13,792 bases of DNA, taken from the NCBI GenBank assembly GCA_038230655.1, contig JBBRMU010000026.1, positions 1-13,792 on the forward strand, read 5' to 3'. Under the pieces are notes generated by a model. It was given only the letters and a program-made list of their open reading frames with translations. It was not told where the DNA came from and searched no databases. Position 1 is the first letter of the stretch, and the number at the start of each line of letters is the position of its first letter. The stretch is from JBBRMU01 sp038230655. GTDB lineage: Bacteria > Patescibacteriota > Microgenomatia > UBA1406 > GWC2-37-13. Made by a program: the position numbers and the translations under genes. Below, piece by piece: positions 1 through 7,981 of this stretch.

Positions 1-3000
1 GGAAAAGGAAATGTTACTGGTCAAAATACAATAAATGGGTTGAATATTTCAGCTGTTGCAACCTACACAAATAACATATTTAATGCTATCAACATTCCTG
101 CCTCCAATAATCTAAATAATTATCTTGTCACACCAAATATAACTATAGATTCTTCGGGAAATATCAGCGGTGCCGGAAATATAGCTGGCACTGGCACAAC
201 AGGACTCACAATGACTGGTACTGGTTCAAGCATTTTATTTGCGACTGGATCAGGAACTCATAGTATCTCTGCAAGCGCAGGAACATTGCAGTTAGGCGCA
301 TTCACACTCAATGGAGCAGTTGCGGGTGGAAACCAAAGTATCAGCAATATCAATACATTAACGGTAGGAGCAGCAAGTACAACAACGGGTTCATTGGTGT
401 TGGCAAGTTCTGCAGCAGCTGGAACATCCACTTTTCAAGCAGGGAACCAAGGAGGATCGAGTATAACATACACTCTTCCCACCGCTGTTGCAGGAGGAGC
501 TGGATATGTTCTTGCATCTACGACTGGTGGAGTATTATCATGGGCTGCACCTGGATCTTCGTGTAGTTCCTGTTTGATACAGGCACCTACTACAACAGCT
601 CAAAATACTGTCACTGTTGGGAATAATTCAGGGGTTGTAGGACTTACCGTTAACAACTCGACAAATTCTACGACAGCTGATGGGGTAGACATAAATATGG
701 TGCATACAGCAAATACAGCAACAAATGGATTGCTGGTGAACATGAATGGGTCTGGTGGAACAACTACGAACGGGATAAATATTACCAATACTGCAGGTAC
801 GCTGACGAATGGATTAACTTTATCAGGGACATTCACAAAACTTATCAACTCAACAAACTTTAATGTTACTAATGCGGGAGCAGTTACAGCAGTAGGAGTA
901 GCAGCCGGTTCAGGAGCAATTACTGGCTCAGGAGGAATAACAGTAACAGGCAACACGGCATTGTCTGCAACGGCGGGGAATACAGTGGCGATGGGAAATA
1001 CGACAGGTACTATGGTGCTGCAATCAGGAGGAACATCAAGCTGGGCAAATACTTCCGGAAGTCTCACACTTTCAACCGTCACCAGTGGAGCACTTGCATT
1101 AAATTCTGCAGGTGCATTAACTTTAACAGGAGCTGCAGCTTCCACATGGTCAACATCAGGTACAAGTTCAGATCTCATAGTACGCTCAGGTTCAACTACC
1201 GCAAACACAGGACTGTTGATTGATACTAATGCAGTATCTGGAGGAACAGGTGGACTAACGGTTACAACCGGTAATGCATCTGCTGGTGCCTCTGGAGCAC
1301 ACAATATCAACACAGGAACAGGTACCACAGGAACGGGACTTATTGCAATAGCAACAGGAGCTTCGTCTGCAGGAGCATCTGGTGCAATAACAATAAATAC
1401 TGGAAATGCTACCAGCGGAGCTTCTGGTACTCTAGATATTGCTTCAGGTACTACCACGACATCTGGAACGACTGGAAATGTTTCATTTAAATCAGGAGCA
1501 CCTGTAACTACGACTCTGAATTCTGGAACAGTTACGATTGCGTCTGGAGCAGTAGGCGCTTCTGGAACTTCAGGAAACGTATCGTTGGAAGTGGGTACAG
1601 GAGGAACATTAGGGACAATTCAAATTGGAAATGCTTCTGCTGCAGCGATTAATATTGGAACTGTAACTACAACTAAAACTATTCAAATAGGAACATCCGG
1701 AGGAACTGCCGTTGATGTAATCAATATTGGAAATGGAACTGCAACAGGAGGTATTACAGTTAACTTGGGAAATGGTGTTGCTAACTCTAGAGTAGTTGTC
1801 GGCAAAGCTTACAGTGCTGTTCCTGGTGCAAATTTAGCGCTTAATGGACAGATTATAATCGGATCTTTAAGTAACTCAGCTGCTAATGGACGTATCTGGA
1901 TAAAGGCGAATGGTATCAATCATACGTTTAAATCTGATAACAACTCAATTGCCGACTATTCTGAGTATCTACAACAAGAGGATACTTCTGAACCGGGAGA
2001 CGTTATGGTCCTTTCTAAAAGAAATTTTGAGTCAGTGAAAAAATCAGCTCAGGCATATGATCAAAATGTACTTGGAGTAGTGACACAGTATGGTACCAGC
2101 TGGAATAATGGAAATTGTCTTGATGAAGTTTCCTGCGATCACGGTCGTGATCCACATTGGGCAAATGTTGGTATGCTCGGGCAGGTATATACAAAGATAT
2201 CAGATGAAAATGGTAATATTCAGCCAGGTGATCCTTTAGCTACTTCGAATGTTGTAGGAGTAGTTATGAAAGCCAGTAAAACGGGTAGAATTATTGGGTA
2301 TGCAATCGATAGTTATGATGGAACGCATTCGGGACAAGATCTTTTTGGAAACCCACCTTATCCTGTAAGAACTGTAGTAATTCATCCGTCAGGAGAGCCA
2401 GAGCGTACAGTTCGGGTAGGTAAAATTCTTATTTTACTCCAAGCAGGTTGGTACGACCCTGATGCTCCACCGCCTGATATAAATCAAGTTGCATTTGTAG
2501 ATCCAAGCGGCGGCGGACAACCAGTGTATGGACTTAGGAACACAGTTACTGGTCAAGAGATTACTTCTCAATTGGTCAAAAAAGACGCCAAGATTGCCAA
2601 TCTTACAACAGGGGTAACAATATCACGCCAAATGTTTACAGACGCTTTAGAAGTCACTGGACAGGCAAAAATCAATGAACTTGAGGTCGGTACTATTAAA
2701 CCAAATGCAAGTCATAGAGTTGTTATAGATATTGGAAACCAGAATAGTCAGTTTGTGATAAAAGGGAGTAGTTCTCAAGAAGTATTTACTGTTGATAATT
2801 CAGGAAATGCTGTCTTCAACGGTACAATAACAGCAAGTAGAATTAGCGCTAATCAAATTGATGGCTTAAGTCTCTTTACTAATAGACTGGACGGAATTGA
2901 AGCCCGCGTAGCATCTCTTGAAGCATCACTTAATGATTCTTCTGGTGAAGGACATATGAATATGCCTGTTATCCCAACTGGGACGGCGTCTAATGAAGCT

Positions 3001-3909
3001 CAACTTACTGGACTTTTAGTTGGAGGAAATGCCACAGTGAGTGCTAATCTTCATGTCGGAGGATCCGGATTAATTGAAGGAATCCTTAATGTTATTGGCT
3101 CGATCACAACAAAGAATCTCATCGTAGGGGAGTGGGCTGACTTTATAAATCATGTAATCTTCCGTGGAGATGTGAACTTTGAAGGACGACCAGTATTTAA
3201 TAAAGATACGGCAGGTTTTGCAGTCGTGAAAAAAGGAGATAAAACCATTGATGTAACGTTCGATAAAGAATACACTCAAGTACCGGTTGTAAATATCAAT
3301 ATTACTTTCGACGATCTTTCAGTAGATTTAGGCCATGAAGCAACTGAAGGAGCAAAGCTTGCACAACAACGAGTCGAAGAAGCAGTCTTAAACGGTGATA
3401 TTCGTTATATTGTCAGTAAAAAGACCACGAAAGGATTTATAGTGAAAATAAATAAATCATCTGATTATGATTTGAAGTTTGCCTGGTCTGCGTTTGCAGT
3501 GAAAGACGCAAAAACAAGCAGTACAGATACTCAAGTAGGTCCTACTGCTATTCCAACCACCATCATTTCACCTACTGGTTCAGTAACACCGACTACAACG
3601 GGAGTGCCTACACAGACACCTTCGCCATCTGTTGTTCCGACTACCACTCCATCGCTTACTCCAACTCCGAGTTCTGTGCCAGCACACACCTTGACTATAC
3701 TTGATAACGACCTGGGATTTTTGCGCGTGAGAGCAGAACCGAATGATAGTTCTGCTGAAGTTGGAAGAGTTAACCCAGGTGGTACTTTTCCTATCGTTGA
3801 TGAATCGTTCGGTTGGTATAGAATCACATACTCAGCTGGAAGTGAGGGATGGGTTTCCGGCACCTATGTAAGAGTGAACCCCGGGCCGCTGAATAGCTTA
3901 ATTAATTAA
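1..3909 (+). CDS. Giant fibre-like surface protein A, 5'-truncated by window edge, C-terminal SH3b domain
   Basis: The frame is open from base 1, so the TTG at 40 is probably not the true start and the N-terminus, including any signal peptide, is missing. Residues are counted from 40. About 1-590 are Gly/Thr/Ser-rich beta-strand repeats, ending in 'IQIGN/INIG' units. About 637-809 form a conserved module opening DYSEY, with LGVV, LGQVYTKIS, NGNIQPGD, KTGRIIGYA and GKILILL. About 936-967 is a likely coiled coil (LDGIEARVASLEASL). About 1057-1155 is a beta-sandwich-like domain (TIDVTF, KFAWSAFAV). About 1168-1215 is a Pro/Thr/Ser-rich linker. About 1218-1280 resembles a bacterial SH3 domain (LRVRAEP, WYRITY, GWVSGTYVRV), a fold that often binds peptidoglycan. 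The likely role is an extracellular adhesin or fibre held at the wall. It is a paralogue of the gene at 9988-13792 over the C-terminal half. Family resemblance is to phage tail-fibre-like bacterial proteins; the ligand is unknown. Confidence 0.85.
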   Translation, partial: GKGNVTGQNTINGLNISAVATYTNNIFNAINIPASNNLNNYLVTPNITIDSSGNISGAGNIAGTGTTGLTMTGTGSSILFATGSGTHSISASAGTLQLGAFTLNGAVAGGNQSISNINTLTVGAASTTTGSLVLASSAAAGTSTFQAGNQGGSSITYTLPTAVAGGAGYVLASTTGGVLSWAAPGSSCSSCLIQAPTTTAQNTVTVGNNSGVVGLTVNNSTNSTTADGVDINMVHTANTATNGLLVNMNGSGGTTTNGINITNTAGTLTNGLTLSGTFTKLINSTNFNVTNAGAVTAVGVAAGSGAITGSGGITVTGNTALSATAGNTVAMGNTTGTMVLQSGGTSSWANTSGSLTLSTVTSGALALNSAGALTLTGAAASTWSTSGTSSDLIVRSGSTTANTGLLIDTNAVSGGTGGLTVTTGNASAGASGAHNINTGTGTTGTGLIAIATGASSAGASGAITINTGNATSGASGTLDIASGTTTTSGTTGNVSFKSGAPVTTTLNSGTVTIASGAVGASGTSGNVSLEVGTGGTLGTIQIGNASAAAINIGTVTTTKTIQIGTSGGTAVDVINIGNGTATGGITVNLGNGVANSRVVVGKAYSAVPGANLALNGQIIIGSLSNSAANGRIWIKANGINHTFKSDNNSIADYSEYLQQEDTSEPGDVMVLSKRNFESVKKSAQAYDQNVLGVVTQYGTSWNNGNCLDEVSCDHGRDPHWANVGMLGQVYTKISDENGNIQPGDPLATSNVVGVVMKASKTGRIIGYAIDSYDGTHSGQDLFGNPPYPVRTVVIHPSGEPERTVRVGKILILLQAGWYDPDAPPPDINQVAFVDPSGGGQPVYGLRNTVTGQEITSQLVKKDAKIANLTTGVTISRQMFTDALEVTGQAKINELEVGTIKPNASHRVVIDIGNQNSQFVIKGSSSQEVFTVDNSGNAVFNGTITASRISANQIDGLSLFTNRLDGIEARVASLEASLNDSSGEGHMNMPVIPTGTASNEAQLTGLLVGGNATVSANLHVGGSGLIEGILNVIGSITTKNLIVGEWADFINHVIFRGDVNFEGRPVFNKDTAGFAVVKKGDKTIDVTFDKEYTQVPVVNINITFDDLSVDLGHEATEGAKLAQQRVEEAVLNGDIRYIVSKKTTKGFIVKINKSSDYDLKFAWSAFAVKDAKTSSTDTQVGPTAIPTTIISPTGSVTPTTTGVPTQTPSPSVVPTTTPSLTPTPSSVPAHTLTILDNDLGFLRVRAEPNDSSAEVGRVNPGGTFPIVDESFGWYRITYSAGSEGWVSGTYVRVNPGPLNSLIN
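1249..1812 (+). repeat. Beta-strand repeats within surface protein A
   Basis: Degenerate amino-acid repeats are readable here. First come units built on 'TGNASAGASG', 'TGASSAGASG' and 'TGNATSGASG', each followed by a short hydrophobic strand such as INTG or DIASG. From about 1615 these change to 'IQIGN', 'INIG', 'IQIG' and 'INIGN' units. The alternation of Gly/Ser/Thr turns with short hydrophobic strands suggests a beta-helical or trimeric fibre shaft. The repeats are divergent at the DNA level, so this is not a recent tandem duplication. Confidence 0.7.
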
Positions 3910-3950
3910 ACAAATCTTTTACTATGAGGGTGCGTATTCAACCCCCAGAG

Positions 3951-3974
3951 CTAGTTGGACTCAATTAGTTTTTT
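3951..3974 (+). terminator. Putative intrinsic terminator of surface gene A, inside the 3' end of the convergent gene
   Basis: The stem CTAGTTG (3951-3957) pairs with CAATTAG (3962-3968) around the loop GACT and is followed by six T. One pair is G-U, which works only in the plus-strand RNA; the minus strand has an A-C mismatch there and no T tract. The hairpin is AT-rich, so termination may be weak. It overlaps the stop codon and last codons of the minus-strand membrane gene. Confidence 0.5.
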
Positions 3975-5885
3975 AAGAGTTTCTTTAGAACTTTGGTCGA
4001 GTGTTTTCTCAACTCCAATCTGCCATATTTTTTTAGCGGTATTACTATCATGAAAGCCTTCAATGTACAGTTCTCCCAGACGAATATAAATTAAACCTCG
4101 ATCCAACGCCAAACTTTGTGCCTTGCTATAAAGTTGGATAGCACTATTGTAGTCGTTATCTTTAGCTGCCAGCTCAGCAAGGTTCATATAAGGAGATTCA
4201 TTTGTCGGATCAAGTTGGACTGCCTGTAAAAACTCTTGTTTTGCTTGGTCAAAATTTCCTTTCTTCAATAAAATATATCCAACAGCATTTCTCGATTTAG
4301 CCGAGTCAACGAGATTTAGCATCCGCTTATACTCATTAAGAGCTTTATCTTCTCGGCCTTTTATAAACGGGTCTTTGTCATAAGGTGTTGCCGCTTGGGT
4401 TGATAACTTATTGAGTACATCAGTGTTTTTACCGTCATTTCGTACGAAAATCATGGAATGATCATCCCAGAATATTAAGTTCCATTCTGGATCATTTGTT
4501 AAAATTCTTGCCATTTTTCTTTCAATAGTATGTTTTTCTGTTCTTAAAACTACAAAAGATATATCGTATTTATTCCACAATGAGTGTAGGAAAATATTGT
4601 ATTGTTGATCCGTTTGTTCTTTTTTTTCTGCGAGTTCTATCATTTTGGGAATCTCGCAACAAATATAAAGATCAGTTCGCCCGTCAATAAATACTTTTTG
4701 TTCAGGATATAAATGATAAAGAAGATAACCTCCATATCCGTATTCATTGAACATATGTCCGTGTAAATTATGTTTTATAAAGTTAACAGCATAAACAGGA
4801 TAATAAACACGATTATTCAGAGTGTACTGGCGTTTCTCCCAAAAAACCCAGATATTAAAACTGAGAAATATGCAAAGTATCAAAATAACTAGCCGTGATT
4901 TTTTTATTTTAGAAACCGTCCATCCTAGAACAATCATCAATCCTAAACTACCCAAAAAAGCATTTCTGTTTGCAAGATAGGTAGTCGGTATTAATGGTAC
5001 TATTGGCACAAGCCATAGAGCATCTTTCCAAAGCTTTTTTTTCCAAACAAGAATGATGAAAGATATGAGTATAAAAATTGCTGGGATAGTATAAATCCAA
5101 AAAGCAACTGGATCTACTGCTAAAGGTGTCCACTCTGCAACAAAATGGCTTATAGTTGCTCTTTTTAGAAAAAACTCCCATAAAAGCCTATACTGAAGAA
5201 TGCCGAGAGGGGGCAGAATAGTTAACGCTACTGTTATTACTGCCCATATTCCTAGTACTTTTCCTTTATTAAAATCTTCCTGTTTTCTTTCAAGCCAGAA
5301 AGATAAAAATGCAGCTAAGGCATAACCCAGAAATAAAAAAATATCAATAAAAATAGAGCCATGTAAATTCGCCCAGAGGAGAGTTACCGGAATAGTTAGG
5401 TAGAGTAAATTCTTATTTTTCAAAGAATAAAGCAAAATAAGATACAGGTTAATTAATAAAAAGGAGTAGGCGATAATCTGTGGCCGTGCGGTATAGAACT
5501 CAGTAGTAGAAGCATAAAAGAAAGTACAGATAATAAGTGCATAGACTGTATTTATTTTTGAAAAACTTTTGATAATAACATATGTCATTCCAATAATAAA
5601 TGTAGTAAAAAAAGCTGTCAGAAATTTAAGAGATTCAAATCCAAAAAGTTGACTAAAATAATATACAGTGACCTGAAATAGCCATTCATATGGAAACCAT
5701 TCTCGACCCTGAGTGACATAGGAGAATACATCGTGATGAATAATGCCTTGATGGGCAATAACTTCACCAGACTTTAAGTGAAACCAGATATCAAAATCCC
5801 TTAGGGGAGTTATACTTAAAATAAATGTTATAACAATGAGAAAAATAGGGAGTAAAGCAAGAGGCAGTTCTTTCAGTTTTTTCAT
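3951..5885 (-). CDS. GT-C-like multipass membrane protein with C-terminal TPR repeats
   Basis: This 644-residue protein starts at ATG 5885 and has about ten hydrophobic segments within residues 8-350. The first (about 8-26) is followed by DFDIWFHLKSGE (D30, D32), an acidic first-loop motif as in GT-C glycosyltransferases, which use lipid-linked sugars and act outside the membrane. Other conserved-looking motifs are HHDVFSYVTQG, PYEWL, ARPQ, WANLHGS, YGYGGYLLY and KVFIDGRTDLY (about 398-405). After a globular stretch, about 540-640 hold two to three tetratricopeptide repeats (for example NFDQAKQEFLQAVQLDP), probably for protein contacts. The gene is convergent with surface gene A and divergent from the synthase-like gene at 5930. 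It may glycosylate Thr/Pro-rich surface proteins such as A and B, but that is inference. I recognise the family pattern but not a named enzyme; activity and substrate are unknown. Confidence 0.85.
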   Translation of the reverse strand: MKKLKELPLALLPIFLIVITFILSITPLRDFDIWFHLKSGEVIAHQGIIHHDVFSYVTQGREWFPYEWLFQVTVYYFSQLFGFESLKFLTAFFTTFIIGMTYVIIKSFSKINTVYALIICTFFYASTTEFYTARPQIIAYSFLLINLYLILLYSLKNKNLLYLTIPVTLLWANLHGSIFIDIFLFLGYALAAFLSFWLERKQEDFNKGKVLGIWAVITVALTILPPLGILQYRLLWEFFLKRATISHFVAEWTPLAVDPVAFWIYTIPAIFILISFIILVWKKKLWKDALWLVPIVPLIPTTYLANRNAFLGSLGLMIVLGWTVSKIKKSRLVILILCIFLSFNIWVFWEKRQYTLNNRVYYPVYAVNFIKHNLHGHMFNEYGYGGYLLYHLYPEQKVFIDGRTDLYICCEIPKMIELAEKKEQTDQQYNIFLHSLWNKYDISFVVLRTEKHTIERKMARILTNDPEWNLIFWDDHSMIFVRNDGKNTDVLNKLSTQAATPYDKDPFIKGREDKALNEYKRMLNLVDSAKSRNAVGYILLKKGNFDQAKQEFLQAVQLDPTNESPYMNLAELAAKDNDYNSAIQLYSKAQSLALDRGLIYIRLGELYIEGFHDSNTAKKIWQIGVEKTLDQSSKETLKKLIESN

Positions 5886-5896
5886 TTTGTAGTACT

Positions 5897-5902
5897 ATTA
5901 TA
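5897..5902 (-). promoter_or_regulatory. -10 box for the GT-C-like gene
   Basis: The minus strand reads TATAAT here, 11 bases before the ATG at 5885. A start site 6-8 bases downstream of the box would leave a leader of about 4-5 bases. No good -35 box and no Shine-Dalgarno sequence was seen. It overlaps the -10 of the divergent gene. Confidence 0.5.
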
Positions 5903-5904
5903 CT
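5899..5904 (+). promoter_or_regulatory. -10 box for the synthase-like membrane gene
   Basis: The plus strand reads TATACT, 25 bases before the ATG at 5930, which predicts a leader of about 19 bases without a Shine-Dalgarno sequence. It shares four bases with the TATAAT of the opposite strand. Both lie in the inverted repeat TAGTA-N6-TACTA (5890-5905). No convincing -35 was found. Confidence 0.4.
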
Positions 5905-5929
5905 AATAATGTTTTAATGAATATCTAAA

Positions 5930-7933
5930 ATGAAAATCAACGAGGAACATCCTATTAATCATCCTAAGTCTGCAATCATCTTAACAAGCGGGATGATACT
6001 CTTTTTGGAGTTGGCTTTGATAAGATTTTTACCCGCTCACATACTTTATCTTGGTTTCTTTACTAACTTCGTTTTACTAGCGTCATTTCTAGGAATCGGA
6101 GTAGGTCTCATGCTTAGTCGGTTTAAATTTAATCTTACTATATATTTTCCAGCAGTTTTGATAATTCTTATGGTCCTAGCAAGACTATTTTCATCCGGTA
6201 TCAATCTAGTTAACAATGAAATCATCTTCTTTAGGAGTAGTGTTGATGTTCAGACTTTTGCCTATCCTGTTTGGCTCATAATGCCGGTCATGTTTGTCTC
6301 GGTTTCAGCACTATTTGTTTCACTTGGTCAGTTCCTTGGGAGGCTCTTTATTAAGATAGGAAATCCAATCACTGCATATATTTTTGATATCACAGGTTCG
6401 ATACTGGGCATCGTTGTGTTCTTCTTCTGCTCTTATTTTCATCTCATACCATTTGTTTGGTTTTTTATTGTATCCATTATTTTTTCATTATATTTTATTC
6501 ATAATAGAGTTCACTTAATTATTGGAATCATAGTTCTACTCATTGCTGTAAATCTGTCTTTAGACTTTGATGAAGGAACAGTATATTGGTCTCCCTACTA
6601 TAAAATTACTACGGTTTCTGAGGAATCAAATGTAACTAATTTATTAACCAATAATATCCATCATCAGTTTTTCTCCCCGTTAAGCCAGGCACCACAATAT
6701 AAACTTATTTTTAAGAGGCTTGCTGCTAAGACACAGTTGAATAATATTTTGATAATCGGTTCTGGAACTGGGCAAGACCTTAATGCAGCGTTACAAGCTG
6801 GTGCGAAACATATAGATGCCGTAGAGATTGATCCCGTAATACTTCAAATTGGGAAAGATCAGCATCCAGAGCGGCCATACAGTGACGAACGTGTGACTAC
6901 CTATAATAATGATGGGAGAAATTTTCTAAGGACTTCTCATACCAAATACGATGTCATAATTTTTGCTTTAACCGACTCTCTCATTTTGAATTCAGGATTT
7001 AGCCAAGTGAGATTGGAAAGTTATTTATTTACTCTGAATTCATTCAAAATGGCAAAAGAGCATTTAAATAAGAAAGGTTTATTTGTGATGTATAACGACT
7101 ACAGAACAGACTGGTTGATTAAGAAGTTAGGCACTATGGATAAAATTATTTTTGGAGAGTCACCGCAAGTTGTTAATTTAGGGGCTGCTTCACGGATGTT
7201 TATTGCACGTTCGACAGATTATAACTTTAATTTAGAACAACATGGCCCGATAACTCTAAATAAAATGGTCTTACCCACAGATGACTGGCCTTTTTTGTAT
7301 CTAAAAGCTCCTGTAATTCCTGGCTATTACATGGGCGTGTTTTTTGGTGTAGGATTAATCTCTTTAATTAGTGTAATTATTGCATCCTTACTTGTAGTTA
7401 AAAAAGAAAAGTTTAGTAAAGGGAGATTGGCAGTATTTTTTTTATTGGGAGCTGCATTTTCTTTAATTGAAACTAAAAGTATAGTCCAGATGAACTTAAT
7501 CTTTGGATCGACCTGGACAGTGAATGCCTTGGCATTTGGAGGTATTTTGATTACAGTTTTGCTAGCTTGTTTATTAAATTTAAAGTGGAAAATTAAGAAT
7601 GTATATCTGGTTACTTTTCTTCTGCTTCTGAGTATCCTGTTGCAGTTTTTTGTTGGTCCTCAAGCCGTAATGGTAGACTCAGTGTTTTTACGGTTTGTTC
7701 TCTCAATAATTTACTTTTATTTACCAATCTTTTTTGCAAATATACTCTTTACTAAATTCTTTTCAGAAAGTAGCTCAGTTGATATGGAGTTTGGTGCAAA
7801 TATTCTAGGTTTAATAGCAGGGGGAATCACCGAGTATATTGCACTACAATCTGGGTATTCATCTCTTTCTTTGATAGCTGGATTATTTTATATTGTAGCG
7901 CTGGTTATCCTCAAAAAAAGTAACAGTAAATGA
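5930..7933 (+). CDS. Multipass membrane protein with embedded spermidine-synthase-like domain
   Basis: This 667-residue protein has three parts. Residues about 14-210 hold roughly seven hydrophobic helices. Residues about 265-430 form a soluble Rossmann-type domain like spermidine synthases and SAM-dependent methyltransferases: nucleotide-binding loop IIGSGTGQD (G277-G281), acidic strand end VEIDP (E299, D301), NDGRNFL, then YDVIIFALTDSL. Residues about 465-660 hold further hydrophobic helices, preceded by TDDWPFLYL, a motif I recall from this membrane family. In true spermidine synthases the last motif has Asp-x-x-Asp; here the first Asp is Ala346 and only Asp349 remains, so polyamine synthesis is doubtful. 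It may bind SAM, decarboxylated SAM or another nucleotide; the real substrate is unknown. ATG 5930 is the first start after the divergent promoter. The next gene has its own promoter 48 bases downstream. Confidence 0.8.
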   Translation: MKINEEHPINHPKSAIILTSGMILFLELALIRFLPAHILYLGFFTNFVLLASFLGIGVGLMLSRFKFNLTIYFPAVLIILMVLARLFSSGINLVNNEIIFFRSSVDVQTFAYPVWLIMPVMFVSVSALFVSLGQFLGRLFIKIGNPITAYIFDITGSILGIVVFFFCSYFHLIPFVWFFIVSIIFSLYFIHNRVHLIIGIIVLLIAVNLSLDFDEGTVYWSPYYKITTVSEESNVTNLLTNNIHHQFFSPLSQAPQYKLIFKRLAAKTQLNNILIIGSGTGQDLNAALQAGAKHIDAVEIDPVILQIGKDQHPERPYSDERVTTYNNDGRNFLRTSHTKYDVIIFALTDSLILNSGFSQVRLESYLFTLNSFKMAKEHLNKKGLFVMYNDYRTDWLIKKLGTMDKIIFGESPQVVNLGAASRMFIARSTDYNFNLEQHGPITLNKMVLPTDDWPFLYLKAPVIPGYYMGVFFGVGLISLISVIIASLLVVKKEKFSKGRLAVFFLLGAAFSLIETKSIVQMNLIFGSTWTVNALAFGGILITVLLACLLNLKWKIKNVYLVTFLLLLSILLQFFVGPQAVMVDSVFLRFVLSIIYFYLPIFFANILFTKFFSESSSVDMEFGANILGLIAGGITEYIALQSGYSSLSLIAGLFYIVALVILKKSNSK

Positions 7934-7944
7934 CTCAATTAGTA

Positions 7945-7977
7945 TTGACATTCATTTGTAAATCATAGTATTATAAT
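7945..7977 (+). promoter_or_regulatory. Promoter of the LytR_C gene, probably leaderless
   Basis: A perfect TTGACA (7945-7950) is followed after 18 bases by TATTAT (7969-7974); TATAAT also overlaps at 7972-7977, with a less usual 21-base spacing. From TATTAT the expected start site is at about 7981-7982, on the A of the ATG at 7982. The mRNA would then have no leader and no Shine-Dalgarno sequence. Confidence 0.65.
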
Positions 7978-7981
7978 TACT

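Noticed and set aside
40..42. TTG as start of surface gene A
   Set aside because: The frame is open back to base 1 with the same composition, and there is no leader or promoter.
600..1457. Open frame of 285 codons on the minus strand, rich in Pro, Val and Ala
   Set aside because: It is the antisense shadow of Gly/Thr/Ser-rich repeats in surface gene A; the low-complexity product has no recognisable domain.
3928..3944. GGGT-N9-ACCC inverted repeat after surface gene A
   Set aside because: The stem is only four pairs with a long loop and no T tract; the hairpin at 3951-3974 is a better terminator.
7932..7942. 11-base word GACTCAATTAG also found at 3958-3968
   Set aside because: Several 11-base matches are expected by chance in a window of this size; the second copy has no hairpin partner or T tract.
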